A stretch of DNA of 64,000 bases. Source: Deinococcus gobiensis I-0. GTDB taxonomy: Bacteria; Deinococcota; Deinococci; Deinococcales; Deinococcaceae. Of the stretch, positions 28,637 to 40,046 are shown in pieces (position 1 is the first letter of the stretch; each line of letters begins with the position of its first letter). Below the pieces are notes generated by a model. The model had not been told where the DNA came from. It worked only from the letters and a program-made list of their open reading frames with translations, and searched no databases. The DNA is taken from NCBI RefSeq assembly GCF_000252445.1, contig NC_017790.1, positions 2,861,087-2,925,086 of the forward strand, written 5' to 3'. The translations under genes were made by a program, and so were the position numbers.

Positions 28637-29620
28637 ATGCCGACCGACCCGGATGCCGTGCCCCACGAGAAGCCCAGCCGCGAACCCCGACCCCCTGTCC
28701 CCCCCTCGCGGCGGGAATTCCTGCGCTCGGCGGCGCTGTTCACCGGCACGGCCCTCGCCCTGGGCGGCGGCCTGGAACTGCTGACCCGCCGCCCCGGCGC
28801 CGTGAGCAGCGAGGAAGCCCCCGAACTCGCGCGGCCCGCGCGCCCGCTGGGACCCTACGACACCAGCGAGCCGGTCACGCCCTACGGGCAGGCGACCACC
28901 TACAACAACTTCTACGAGCTGGGCGTGAGCAAGGACGACCCGGCGCGCAACGCCTCGGCGCTGCAGGTGCGCCCCTGGACGGTCGAGATCGACGGCGAGG
29001 TCGAGAAGCCCGTGACGGTGGACATCGACAAACTTCAGTCGTGGTTTCCGCTCGAAGACCGCATCTACCGCATGCGCTGCGTCGAGGGCTGGTCCATGGT
29101 GATGCCGTGGCTGGGCTTTCCGCTCGCCGCCCTGCTGCGCCGGGTGCAGCCCACGGGCGAGGCCCGCTACGTGAAGTTCACGGCGATCAACGATCCGCAG
29201 CACCTGCCGGGGCAGCAGGAACCCATTCTGGACTGGCCCTACGTCGAGGGCCTGCGGCTCGACGAGGCGATGCACCCGCTGACCTTCATGGCGATGGGCC
29301 TGGACGGCAAGGTGCTGCTGCCGCAGAGCGGCGCGCCCCTGCGGCTGGCGGTGCCCTGGAAGTACGGTTTCAAGAGCATCAAGAGCGTCGTGCGCATCAC
29401 CCTGACCGCCTCCCAGCCACAGACCACCTGGAGCCTCGCCGCGCCCGACGAGTACGGGTTCTATGCCAACGTGAACCCGGCGGTGCCGCATCCGCGCTGG
29501 AGCCAGGCGACCGAGCGCCGCATCGGCGAGCTGCGCCGGCGCGACACGCTGCCCTTCAACGGCTACGCCGAGCAGGTCGCGGGGCTGTACAAGGGCATGG
29601 ACCTGCGGCGTTTCTACTGA
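28637..29620 (+). CDS. msrP: Protein-methionine-sulfoxide reductase catalytic subunit MsrP
   Basis: ATG 28637 follows GAGGAG. The 327-aa molybdoenzyme has a Tat signal (SRREFLR at 24-30), the Mo-ligand Cys148 in '[11 protein letters not shown]' and '[12 protein letters not shown]' for cofactor binding. MsrP repairs methionine sulfoxide in periplasmic or extracytoplasmic proteins, receiving electrons from quinol through MsrQ. Its stop overlaps msrQ (TGATG). Confidence 0.96.
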   Translation: MPTDPDAVPHEKPSREPRPPVPPSRREFLRSAALFTGTALALGGGLELLTRRPGAVSSEEAPELARPARPLGPYDTSEPVTPYGQATTYNNFYELGVSKDDPARNASALQVRPWTVEIDGEVEKPVTVDIDKLQSWFPLEDRIYRMRCVEGWSMVMPWLGFPLAALLRRVQPTGEARYVKFTAINDPQHLPGQQEPILDWPYVEGLRLDEAMHPLTFMAMGLDGKVLLPQSGAPLRLAVPWKYGFKSIKSVVRITLTASQPQTTWSLAAPDEYGFYANVNPAVPHPRWSQATERRIGELRRRDTLPFNGYAEQVAGLYKGMDLRRFY

Positions 29621-30297
29621 TGACCTCTTCACCTGCCTCGCCGGGGCCCGGCACGCCCGACCCCCTTCCTCCGCGCCGACCCACCCCGCGCGCCTCGCTG
29701 GACTGGCTGGTGCCGGCCGTGACCGTGGGCGGCCTGCTGCCCGCCGCCGTGCTGATCCTCGATGCCCTGGGGGGCGCGCTGGGGGCCAACCCCGTGCAGC
29801 GCGCCCTGCACCAGACCGGGCAACTGGCGTTGATCGTGCTGCTGCTGTCGCTGGTCTGCACGCCGCTGCGCAGGCTGACCGGCTGGACGTGGCCCGCGCG
29901 CGTCCGCAAGGCGCTGGGGCTGCTGGCCTTCTTCTACGCCCTGCTGCACTTCGCCATCTACCTCTTCGACCACGACTTCGCGCCGGGGCTGGTGCTGGCC
30001 GACGTGCTGGAGCGGCCCTTCATCACGGCCGGGTTCACGGCGCTGCTGCTGCTCGTGCCGCTGGCGCTGACGAGTACCCCCCAGAGCGTGCGCCGCCTGG
30101 GCTTCGCGCGCTGGACGCGGCTGCACCAACTGGTGTACGCCTCGGCGTGCCTGGGGGCACTGCACTACTGGTGGGGCGTGAAAAAGGACCACACCTCGCC
30201 GCTGCTGGCCGCGCTGGCCCTCGCCGCGCTGCTGGCCGCGCGCTGGCTGTGGCCGGCGGGCCGGAGTAGGGCAGGTCGCCGCGCCACTTCCCGCTGA
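29620..30297 (+). CDS. msrQ: Haem-binding membrane subunit MsrQ
   Basis: A 225-aa membrane protein with a Pro/Ser-rich N-terminus and six transmembrane helices. Haem-ligand histidines are in 'RALHQTGQ', 'YALLHFAIYLFDHD' and 'LHQLVYASACLGALHYWW', as in YedZ/ferric-reductase-like domains. It passes electrons from the quinone pool to MsrP. Start ATG 29620 overlaps the msrP stop. Confidence 0.94.
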   Translation: MTSSPASPGPGTPDPLPPRRPTPRASLDWLVPAVTVGGLLPAAVLILDALGGALGANPVQRALHQTGQLALIVLLLSLVCTPLRRLTGWTWPARVRKALGLLAFFYALLHFAIYLFDHDFAPGLVLADVLERPFITAGFTALLLLVPLALTSTPQSVRRLGFARWTRLHQLVYASACLGALHYWWGVKKDHTSPLLAALALAALLAARWLWPAGRSRAGRRATSR

Positions 30298-30409
30298 GAC
30301 GTGGCGACCCGCACTCCCGAAGCTCCACCCCCTCTCCCTCTGGCCCTGCGCCCGAGGTTTTTTATTCGTGCCCCAGGAGATGGGCAACCCTGCCCGGCAG
30401 GACGGCTGC

Positions 30410-30429
30410 CCTGACAGGTCCGTGTCAGG
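30410..30429. promoter_or_regulatory. 20-bp inverted repeat upstream of the prepilin peptidase
   Basis: CCTGACA, six bases, TGTCAGG: a perfect 7-bp inverted repeat ending 11 bases before the -10 box, so it covers the -35 region. Candidate repressor or activator site. Confidence 0.45.
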
Positions 30430-30439
30430 GGACCGCCCC

Positions 30440-30445
30440 TAGACT
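30440..30445 (+). promoter_or_regulatory. Leaderless -10 box of the prepilin peptidase
   Basis: TAGACT, six bases, GTG 30452. Confidence 0.6.
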
Positions 30446-30451
30446 CCGGGG

Positions 30452-31600
30452 GTGAGTCTCGACGTTCTTCTCGTGGTGTTCGCTGGCGTGTTCGGCCTGC
30501 TCGTCGGGTCGTTCTCGAACGTGCTGATCTGGCGGTTGCCACGCGGCGAGAACATCGCCTTTCCGCCGAGCCACTGCCCGCACTGCGACCACGCCCTCGC
30601 GCCCAGGGACCTCGTGCCGCTGGGCTCCTGGCTGGCGCTGGGGGGCAAGTGCCGCTACTGCCGCGCGCCCATCAAGGCCCGCTACCCGGTCGTCGAGGCG
30701 CTGACGGGCCTGGGCTACGCGGTCATCGCGGCGCTCTTTCCCTTCACGGTGTACGGCGCGGCCCCCCTGGGCCTGATGGTGCTGTTCACGCTGCTGCTGG
30801 TGGGCAGCGCCATCGACCTCGACACCTACACCATCCCCGACGAGCTGACGCTGCCGGGCGTGGCGCTCGGGCTGCTGTTCGCGCTGGTCGGCGTGCGCGG
30901 CGCGGCCGAGGCGCTGCCCACCTTCGCCGGGGCGGTGCAGGGCGCGCTGCTGGGGGCGGGGGTGCTCGTCGCCATCGACCTGTTCGGGTCGTGGGTGCTG
31001 CGGCGCTTCCGCGAGCGGCAGTACCCCGACCTGCCCATCGGCTACCAGCAGATCGCGCTGGGGCTACTGGCCGGCGCGTGGCTGGGGCCCTGGGGCGGTC
31101 TGGCGGTGGCCCTGGTGTCGGCGGGCGTGAACGCCGTGGCCCGGCGGGTCGTGCGGATTCCCGAAGTGCTCACGCTGGGCGGCTTTCTGGTCAGCGTGGC
31201 GGTCGCGAGCAGCGGCGTCGGCCCTGGCCTCGTCGGCGCGGCGCAGGGCGGTCTGGCCGGGGCGGGGGCCACGTCGCTGGTCGCGGGCCTGTACTGGTGG
31301 TGGGCCCACCGCGCCCGGCGCGAGGACGACGCGGCCGACGACGGCGCCTACGACCCCAGCGCGATGGGCTTCGGGGACGTGAAGCTCGCCGCCGTGATCG
31401 GGGCCTTCCTGGGCTGGCAGAACCTGCTGCTGGCGGTCGTGGTGGCCGTGTTCGCGGGGGCCGTGTTCGGACTGGTGCAGGCGGCCCTCAAGCGGGGCAA
31501 CCGGGTCAAGTTCGGCCCCTACCTCGCCCTGGGGGCGGTCGTGGCGATGCTGTGGGGCCAGCCGCTCGTCGGCAGCTACCGGGCGCTGCTGGGGCTGTAG
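30452..31600 (+). CDS. pilD: Prepilin peptidase/N-methyltransferase PilD, enlarged
   Basis: A 382-aa polytopic membrane protein with GTG start set by the leaderless -10 box. It has the N-terminal methyltransferase domain with the zinc ribbon CPHC (42-45) and CRYC (67-70), and the two catalytic aspartates of the peptidase in 'IDLDTYTIPDELT' (122/124) and 'MGFGDVKL' (Asp309). It cleaves and methylates type IV pilins, which Deinococcus needs for DNA uptake. The catalytic Asp spacing is about 185 residues, against about 65 in typical PilD, because of an extra membrane segment block. Confidence 0.92.
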   Translation: MSLDVLLVVFAGVFGLLVGSFSNVLIWRLPRGENIAFPPSHCPHCDHALAPRDLVPLGSWLALGGKCRYCRAPIKARYPVVEALTGLGYAVIAALFPFTVYGAAPLGLMVLFTLLLVGSAIDLDTYTIPDELTLPGVALGLLFALVGVRGAAEALPTFAGAVQGALLGAGVLVAIDLFGSWVLRRFRERQYPDLPIGYQQIALGLLAGAWLGPWGGLAVALVSAGVNAVARRVVRIPEVLTLGGFLVSVAVASSGVGPGLVGAAQGGLAGAGATSLVAGLYWWWAHRARREDDAADDGAYDPSAMGFGDVKLAAVIGAFLGWQNLLLAVVVAVFAGAVFGLVQAALKRGNRVKFGPYLALGAVVAMLWGQPLVGSYRALLGL

Positions 31601-31618
31601 GCCCGCCCGACCTGCACT

Positions 31619-31645
31619 GGCCCTCTCCCCCGGCGGGAGGGGGCC
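31619..31645. terminator. Hairpin after pilD
   Basis: GGCCCTCTCCC pairs with GGGAGGGGGCC (one G-T wobble). It lies between convergent genes and lacks a T-run. Confidence 0.55.
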
Positions 31646-31834
31646 TCAGCTGTTCGGACGTACGGGTTCGGTGTCGCGCTCGGGCCCGGGCGGCCGGGCC
31701 TGCGCGCCGCCGCGCCGGGGTCTGGGACCGACCGGGACCGGCACGCCCGGGCCGTCGCCCTGATCGTCCGGCCGCCGGGGCACGCGGGGTTCGGTGACGA
31801 GCGACAGCCAGCGTCTCCAACCGCTAAGGTTCAT
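31646..31834 (-). CDS. Small hypothetical protein (62 aa)
   Basis: ATG 31834 lies five bases downstream of minus-strand TACGCT, the leaderless pattern. The product starts MNLSGWRRWLSLVTEPRVPR and continues as a Pro/Arg/Gly-rich tail. No recognised domain. The promoter match and the amphipathic N-terminus are the only support. It ends one base before the pilD hairpin. Confidence 0.4.
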   Translation of the reverse strand: MNLSGWRRWLSLVTEPRVPRRPDDQGDGPGVPVPVGPRPRRGGAQARPPGPERDTEPVRPNS

Positions 31835-31839
31835 GACCC

Positions 31840-31845
31840 AGCGTA
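31840..31845 (-). promoter_or_regulatory. Leaderless -10 box of the 62-aa ORF
   Basis: Minus-strand TACGCT with a five-base spacer to ATG 31834. Confidence 0.4.
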
Positions 31846-31902
31846 AGCGGGCCGGGCGCGCCACGACTGTGAGCCGCCGCGACGCTGCGGGCCGCGCTCC
31901 GG

Positions 31903-31908
31903 TACACT
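31903..31908 (+). promoter_or_regulatory. -10 box of the yhhQ-like gene
   Basis: TACACT, 72 bases before ATG 31980, with a conventional leader and SD. Confidence 0.45.
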
Positions 31909-31979
31909 CGCCCCGACCGGCCCGGAGAGGCGAGGTCCGGCCCCGGCCTGTTCCGCTGGCGCGCCGAGGAGGAACCGCC

Positions 31980-32687
31980 ATGACCGACCCTGCCCCTGCA
32001 CCCGCCCTCACGCCGCCCCGCTACCTCTCCGCCATCCAGGGGATCTTCGCGGTGGTCCTGGTGGTGTCCAACATCGCCTCGAGCAAGCTCGCCACCGTGC
32101 ACCTCGCGGGCTGGGCGCCGACCTTCGACGGCGGCACCTTCCTGTTTCCGCTGACGTACATCTTCGGGGACGTGCTCACCGAGGTCTACGGCTACGCACG
32201 CTCGCGCCGGGTCATCTGGTTCGGGCTGGCGATGAACCTGTGCGCGGCCCTGGTGCTGGCGCTGGTCGCCGTGCTGCCCACCGCGCCCGGCACCGACGGC
32301 GGCCCCTTCAGCGCCATCTTCACGTTCGTGCCGCGCATCGTGCTGGCCTCGACCGCCGCCTTCTTCGTGGGGGAGTTCCTAAATTCCTACGTGCTGGCCA
32401 AGCTCAAGGTGGCTACGGCAGGCCGCTGGCTGTGGACGCGCACCATCGGCTCGACCCTCGTCGGGCAGGGGGCCGACACGCTGGTCTTCAGCCTGATCGC
32501 CTTCGCGGGTCTGCTGCCCACAGATCAGCTCTGGGGCCTGATCGCCTTCAACTACGTCTACAAGGTCGCCCTCGAGATCCTGCTGACCCCCGTCACCTAC
32601 GGCGTGGTGGGCTTCCTGAAACGGGCCGAAGGCCGGGACGCCTACGACCGGCACACCGACTTCAACCCGTTCCGGCTGCGGGGCTGA
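31980..32687 (+). CDS. yhhQ: Queuosine precursor transporter YhhQ (VUT family)
   Basis: A 235-aa membrane protein with about six helices, GAGGAGG before ATG 31980, and the family motifs 'VVSNIASSKL', 'FPLTYIFGDVLTEVYGY', 'FFVGEFLNSYVLAKLK' and 'RTIGSTLVGQGADTLVF'. YhhQ/DUF165 proteins import preQ0/preQ1 or queuine for tRNA queuosine. No preQ1 riboswitch is seen in the leader. Convergent with ubiD with only 12 bases between stops. Confidence 0.93.
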   Translation: MTDPAPAPALTPPRYLSAIQGIFAVVLVVSNIASSKLATVHLAGWAPTFDGGTFLFPLTYIFGDVLTEVYGYARSRRVIWFGLAMNLCAALVLALVAVLPTAPGTDGGPFSAIFTFVPRIVLASTAAFFVGEFLNSYVLAKLKVATAGRWLWTRTIGSTLVGQGADTLVFSLIAFAGLLPTDQLWGLIAFNYVYKVALEILLTPVTYGVVGFLKRAEGRDAYDRHTDFNPFRLRG

Positions 32688-32699
32688 GCGACCCGGCCC

Positions 32700-34568
<1,869 letters not shown>

Positions 34569-34574
34569 GCGGCG

Positions 34575-34580
34575 AGCATA
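34575..34580 (-). promoter_or_regulatory. Leaderless -10 box of ubiD
   Basis: Minus-strand TATGCT, six bases, ATG 34568. Confidence 0.6.
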
Positions 34581-34681
34581 GGACGCGGGGGCCGGGGCAA
34601 CCGTACCCGCGCCGCCCGAACCTGACGAAACGCTCAAGACGCTTTACTTTGCAAACCCTTTTAAATAATTGACAAAAGCGG

Positions 34682-34687
34682 TACACT
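34682..34687 (+). promoter_or_regulatory. -10 box of the amino-acid ABC transporter
   Basis: TACACT inside an AT-rich stretch (34640-34690) that stands out in this GC-rich window. TTGACA at 34669 is only seven bases upstream, too close to be its -35. Confidence 0.5.
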
Positions 34688-34736
34688 AAAGAGGTTGGAG
34701 CGCGGCTGCCCCCCTGCCCGCTCCGGAGGACCCGAC

Positions 34737-35498
34737 ATGAAGAAGATCCTGACCCTGGGCCTGCTGGCCCTCGTAAGCACCAGCCTCGCCGCCACGACCG
34801 CCCCCACCCTGACCAAGGGCACCCTCAAGATCGGCATGGAAGGCACCTACCCGCCCTTCACCTACAAAGACGACAAGGGCGTCCTGACCGGCTTCGACGT
34901 GGACATCGCCAAGGCGGTCGCTGCCAAGCTGGGCCTCAAGGCCGAGTTCGTGCTGACCGAGTGGAGCGGCATCCTGGCCGGCCTCCAGGCCAACAAATAC
35001 GACGTGATCGTCAACCAGGTGGCCATCACGCCCGAGCGCCAGAAGACCATCAACTTCTCCACGCCCTACGCCTACAGCCGCCCGCAGATCATCGTGCGCA
35101 AAGCCGGCAACTTCGATCCCAAGTCGCTGGCCGACCTCAAGGGCAAGCGCGTGGGCAGCAGCCTGGGCAGCAACTACGAGCGCGCGCTCAAGGCCGAGGG
35201 CGGCATCAACATCGTGACCTACCCCGGCGCGGCCGAAATCCTGGCCGACCTCGCCACCGGGCGCATCGACGCGGCGTACAACGACCGCCTGCTCGTGGGC
35301 TACCTGACCAAGTCGCAGAACCTGCCCATCCGCGGCGCGGGCGTGAGCAGCGAGAGCGAGTCGGTCGCCATCGCCCTGAAGAAGACCAACCCCGGCCTCA
35401 AGACCGCCATCGACAAGGCGCTTCTCCAGATCAAGGCGGACGGCACCTACGCCAAGATCAGCCGCCAGTGGTTCGGTCAGGACGTAAGCAAACCCTGA
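34737..35498 (+). CDS. Polar amino-acid ABC transporter, substrate-binding protein
   Basis: A 253-aa type II periplasmic-binding protein with CGGAGGA before ATG 34737 and a signal peptide MKKILTLGLLALVSTSLAA. The SBP family-3 signature 'GFDVDIAKAVAAKLGL' and 'KSLADLKGKRVG' are clear. 'YPPFTYKDDKG' is the ligand-loop start. It resembles cystine, glutamine or arginine binders (FliY/GlnH/TcyJ types). The lack of a lipobox suggests a free or signal-anchored protein. A hairpin follows before the permease gene. Confidence 0.92.
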   Translation: MKKILTLGLLALVSTSLAATTAPTLTKGTLKIGMEGTYPPFTYKDDKGVLTGFDVDIAKAVAAKLGLKAEFVLTEWSGILAGLQANKYDVIVNQVAITPERQKTINFSTPYAYSRPQIIVRKAGNFDPKSLADLKGKRVGSSLGSNYERALKAEGGINIVTYPGAAEILADLATGRIDAAYNDRLLVGYLTKSQNLPIRGAGVSSESESVAIALKKTNPGLKTAIDKALLQIKADGTYAKISRQWFGQDVSKP

Positions 35499-35514
35499 TC
35501 TTCACGCAGGCCCT

Positions 35515-35550
35515 CCCTCCCCATCTGACATGCTGGGGAGGGTTGTTCTT
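35515..35550 (+). terminator. Intercistronic hairpin between binding protein and permease
   Basis: CCCTCCCC pairs with GGGGAGGG over a 12-base loop, followed by TTGTTCTT. A leaky terminator here would give more binding protein than permease. Confidence 0.6.
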
Positions 35551-35570
35551 GCCCCGGAGGCCAGGTCATC

Positions 35571-36242
<672 letters not shown>

Positions 36243-36285
36243 GCCGGAGCGGCCCCCAGCCCTTGCGGCGGCCCGCGCGGGTCAG

Positions 36286-36314
36286 GTCAGGCTCGGGCGG
36301 TGGCCCGGCCTGAC
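36286..36314. terminator. Bidirectional terminator between permease and pyrE
   Basis: Outer stem GTCAGGC/GCCTGAC and inner stem GGGC/GCCC with a small bulge. Confidence 0.6.
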
Positions 36315-36326
36315 TCCAGGCCCTGC

Positions 36327-36962
36327 TCAGATCTCGCGCAGGGGGCGCTCGGCCAGCCAGCCGGGCACCTCGTGGGCGGCGTAGGTCTCGAAATGCAGTT
36401 CCTTGAGGCTCATCAGGGGGTAGCCGGCCAGCGGCCCCGTCTCGGCGCGGCGGTCGATGATGCAGCACAGGCCCACGCACTGCGCCCCGTAGGCCTCGAC
36501 CGCGCGCACGGCGCGCAGCAGGCTGCCCCCGGTGGTGAGCACGTCCTCGACCGCCACGAAGGTCTCGCCCCGGCGGATCTCGAAGGCCTCGCGCAGCTTC
36601 ATGCCGCCCTGACCGTCCTTCTCGGCGAAGAGGCCGCGCACCTCGGGCAGCGTGTCCGAGAGCTGCCGGGCGACCTCGTAGGCCAGCGTGACGCCGCCCA
36701 TCGCCGGGCCGACCACGAAATCGGGCCGCAGCCCCGCGTCCAGAATCTGGCGGGCCATCGCGCCTCCGAGCTGCGTCATGGCGCGCGGGTGCTGGAGCAG
36801 CGTCGTGGACTGGAGGAAAAACGGCGACTGCCGGCCCGACGCGAGCAGGAAGCGGCCCTCGTGGAAGGCCCCGGCCTCCCGGTACAGGGCGAGCACGTCC
36901 AGCTCGGCCGTGGGCTGCTCGGGCATCGGATTCGGGGCGGACTGCTCGGGCGACTCGGTCAT
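36327..36962 (-). CDS. pyrE: Orotate phosphoribosyltransferase PyrE
   Basis: A 211-aa type I PRTase with 'FHEGRFLLASGRQSPFFLQ', 'VGPAMGGVTLAYEVAR' and the PRPP-binding motif 'FVAVEDVLTTGGSLLRAV'. It converts orotate and PRPP to OMP in pyrimidine synthesis. ATG 36962 lies six bases after minus-strand GATACT (36969-36974), a near-consensus leaderless -10. The N-terminal 20 residues are a Pro/Glu-rich extension. Confidence 0.95.
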   Translation of the reverse strand: MTESPEQSAPNPMPEQPTAELDVLALYREAGAFHEGRFLLASGRQSPFFLQSTTLLQHPRAMTQLGGAMARQILDAGLRPDFVVGPAMGGVTLAYEVARQLSDTLPEVRGLFAEKDGQGGMKLREAFEIRRGETFVAVEDVLTTGGSLLRAVRAVEAYGAQCVGLCCIIDRRAETGPLAGYPLMSLKELHFETYAAHEVPGWLAERPLREI

Positions 36963-37065
36963 GGGCGCAGTATCGCACTGCGGGTGTCGCGGGCCGGTCA
37001 GGGCGGGACCGAGGCCGAGAGGACAATCCGCCTTCGCGCCTATTCTCTCCCCCACCCCCCCGGCG

Positions 37066-37071
37066 TAGACT
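37066..37071 (+). promoter_or_regulatory. -10 box of the RNase H-like gene
   Basis: TAGACT 22 bases before ATG 37094, leaving a short leader that contains CAGGAG. Confidence 0.4.
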
Positions 37072-37093
37072 GCGCCCACTTGTCCAGGAGCCG

Positions 37094-37852
37094 ATGCCTT
37101 TGAACCACGCTTTCGTAGACGCCAGCTGGCAGGAGCAGCCCGACGGCCAGGGTCTGGGCGGCTGGGGGCTGGTGCTGCTGCGGCCCGGCCAGCTCGCCGC
37201 ACGCTACCAGGGCCAGCTCGACGCGCCCGACAACAACGCCGCCGAACTGCGCGCGGTGCTCGAAGCCGTGCGCGCGGCCCCGGCCGGCGAGCCGCTCACC
37301 GTGCACACCGACAACCAGGCCGTGATCATCGCGGTGTCGCGCGGACGCGGGCCGCAGGGCCTGACCGAGGCGAGCCGCGAGGTCCACGAGGAGTCGGGGG
37401 ACCGGGGCCTGAGCCTGCGCGCCAAGTACGCGCCGCGCACCGGCCGCCACATGCAGAGCGCCCACCTGCTCGCCAACGACGCCCGCAAGGGCCAGGGCAC
37501 GGCCAGCCTGAGCCTGCCCCAGACCGACGTGCTCATCGAGCAGCGCCCGGTCGGCCCGGAGACTGGCGGCCCCGAGGCGCGCGTGAGCCTGCGCCGCGTG
37601 GGCGAGCGGGTCACGGCGCACGTGCCGCTCGATCCCCTATCGCCGCTGCCGCCCAGTGCCCAGGCGCTGCTGGCCGCCGTGGGGCTGGCCCGCCCCGGCG
37701 AGCACCTGACCGTGCGGCGCGCGAGCAAGGTCGCCCAGGCGCTGTGGCACCGGCCCGAGCGGGCGCTGCCCGGCGCCTACCCGGCGGTGGCCCAGGCCCG
37801 CACCCAGGCCGACGAGCAGGGCGTGCAGGTCGAATTCCTGGGCGTGGGCTAG
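37094..37852 (+). CDS. RNase HI-like protein with C-terminal extension
   Basis: A 252-aa protein whose first 140 residues form an RNase H fold with the complete D-E-D-D set: Asp9 ('FVDASW'), Glu51 ('NNAAELRAV'), Asp73 ('VHTDNQAV') and Asp129 ('HLLANDARK'). The remaining 110 residues are a separate domain with no family recognised. Deinococcus RNase HI-like proteins remove RNA from RNA-DNA hybrids. Activity is likely but the 'basic handle' of E. coli RnhA is not evident. SD CAGGAG precedes the start. Confidence 0.8.
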   Translation: MPLNHAFVDASWQEQPDGQGLGGWGLVLLRPGQLAARYQGQLDAPDNNAAELRAVLEAVRAAPAGEPLTVHTDNQAVIIAVSRGRGPQGLTEASREVHEESGDRGLSLRAKYAPRTGRHMQSAHLLANDARKGQGTASLSLPQTDVLIEQRPVGPETGGPEARVSLRRVGERVTAHVPLDPLSPLPPSAQALLAAVGLARPGEHLTVRRASKVAQALWHRPERALPGAYPAVAQARTQADEQGVQVEFLGVG

Positions 37853-37911
37853 GCGCCGGACCGGGGGCGACCACGTTCGGCGCGGCAATGAAACTGTCAG
37901 ACCCGGGCCTT

Positions 37912-37917
37912 TAGGCT
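37912..37917 (+). promoter_or_regulatory. Leaderless -10 box of the 63-aa membrane protein gene
   Basis: TAGGCT, six bases, ATG 37924. Confidence 0.6.
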
Positions 37918-37923
37918 CGGTCC

Positions 37924-38115
37924 ATGTTCGGCCGCCGCGTGCCCCCCAACGTCGTCTTTCTGCTGAGTCTGCTGCTGGCGGTCGTCTGCGGGCTGGTCGC
38001 CTACCGCGCCCTGAGCGCCCAGAGCTGGGTCACGGGCGTCATCGCGCTCGTGCTGGCGGTGTGGTTCGCCGTGGACGCCGTGCGCTCCTACGGCTGGAGC
38101 AGACGCAAACCCTGA
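37924..38115 (+). CDS. Small membrane protein (63 aa)
   Basis: Two predicted transmembrane helices: about residues 10-27 ('VVFLLSLLLAVVCGLVAY') and 35-52 ('WVTGVIALVLAVWFAVDA'), with a basic N-terminus (MFGRRVPPN) and basic tail (WSRRKP). A good leaderless promoter supports it as a real gene. No domain recognised. Confidence 0.65.
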   Translation: MFGRRVPPNVVFLLSLLLAVVCGLVAYRALSAQSWVTGVIALVLAVWFAVDAVRSYGWSRRKP

Positions 38116-38136
38116 CCCACCCCGAAACGGCGGTGC

Positions 38137-39495
<1,359 letters not shown>

Positions 39496-39507
39496 GGCCC
39501 GAACCCC

Positions 39508-39999
39508 TCAGCGGCTTCTGCCGCAACTTCCGCCGGGGGGCGGCGTGCAGCGGCCGTCGCTGATGCTCAGCCGCCCCCGCGCGTCCCCGACAATATCCAG
39601 TACGACCGGCTGACCGGGGTATATCTCCTGAAGGCTGGTGCTCCGTGTCTGGCCGGTGACGACCCGCAGCACCAGCGTTCCGGCAGCGGGCAACCGCCCG
39701 GTCCAGCGAAGCTTCTCGCCGGGCCGGACAGGGCGGCTGTCGAGCGTCAGCACAGTGCCGTCCGGGAGTGCCTGGGTGACCAGAATGACGAGTGTTCCGT
39801 CATCGGGGCGAAACGTTGCGCGCAGCAGGTCCACCCGCACCTCGAAGGGCACCGTCGCCGTCCCGGTCGGAGAGATCCCGAGTCGCTGGATCTGCGGAAA
39901 CAGATCGAACGCCGGTCCGCTGCCCGTCGCCGGGCCGTCTCCTCCCCCGGCCAGGGCACAGGACGCGGCGAGGGCGAGGGCCAACATCAGGGGACGCAT
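39508..39999 (-). CDS. Exported hypothetical protein
   Basis: A 163-aa protein, ATG 39999 chosen by the leaderless -10 TACGGT. It has a signal peptide (MRPLMLALALAASCALA; a Cys at 14 gives a weak lipobox alternative). The mature part is beta-rich, reads like an immunoglobulin-type domain ('FEVRVDLLRATFRPDDGTLV', 'LPAAGTLVLRVVTG') and ends in a Cys-containing tail (CTPPPGGSCGRSR). No family recognised. It lies 9 bases after the dipeptidase stop on the opposite strand. Confidence 0.6.
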   Translation of the reverse strand: MRPLMLALALAASCALAGGGDGPATGSGPAFDLFPQIQRLGISPTGTATVPFEVRVDLLRATFRPDDGTLVILVTQALPDGTVLTLDSRPVRPGEKLRWTGRLPAAGTLVLRVVTGQTRSTSLQEIYPGQPVVLDIVGDARGRLSISDGRCTPPPGGSCGRSR

Positions 40000-40005
40000 G
40001 GCCCC

Positions 40006-40011
40006 ACCGTA
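40006..40011 (-). promoter_or_regulatory. Leaderless -10 box of the exported hypothetical protein
   Basis: Minus-strand TACGGT, six bases, ATG 39999. Confidence 0.5.
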
Positions 40012-40046
40012 CCCGGTCGCCGGGGCCGGGCGGGGCGAGGTTGCGC

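Noticed and set aside
34669..34687. TTGACA and TACACT as one promoter
   Set aside because: The gap is seven bases, far too short for a -35/-10 pair; only the -10 is kept.
37066..37094. RNase H-like gene as leaderless
   Set aside because: TAGACT is 22 bases from the ATG and CAGGAG lies between, so a short conventional leader is more likely.
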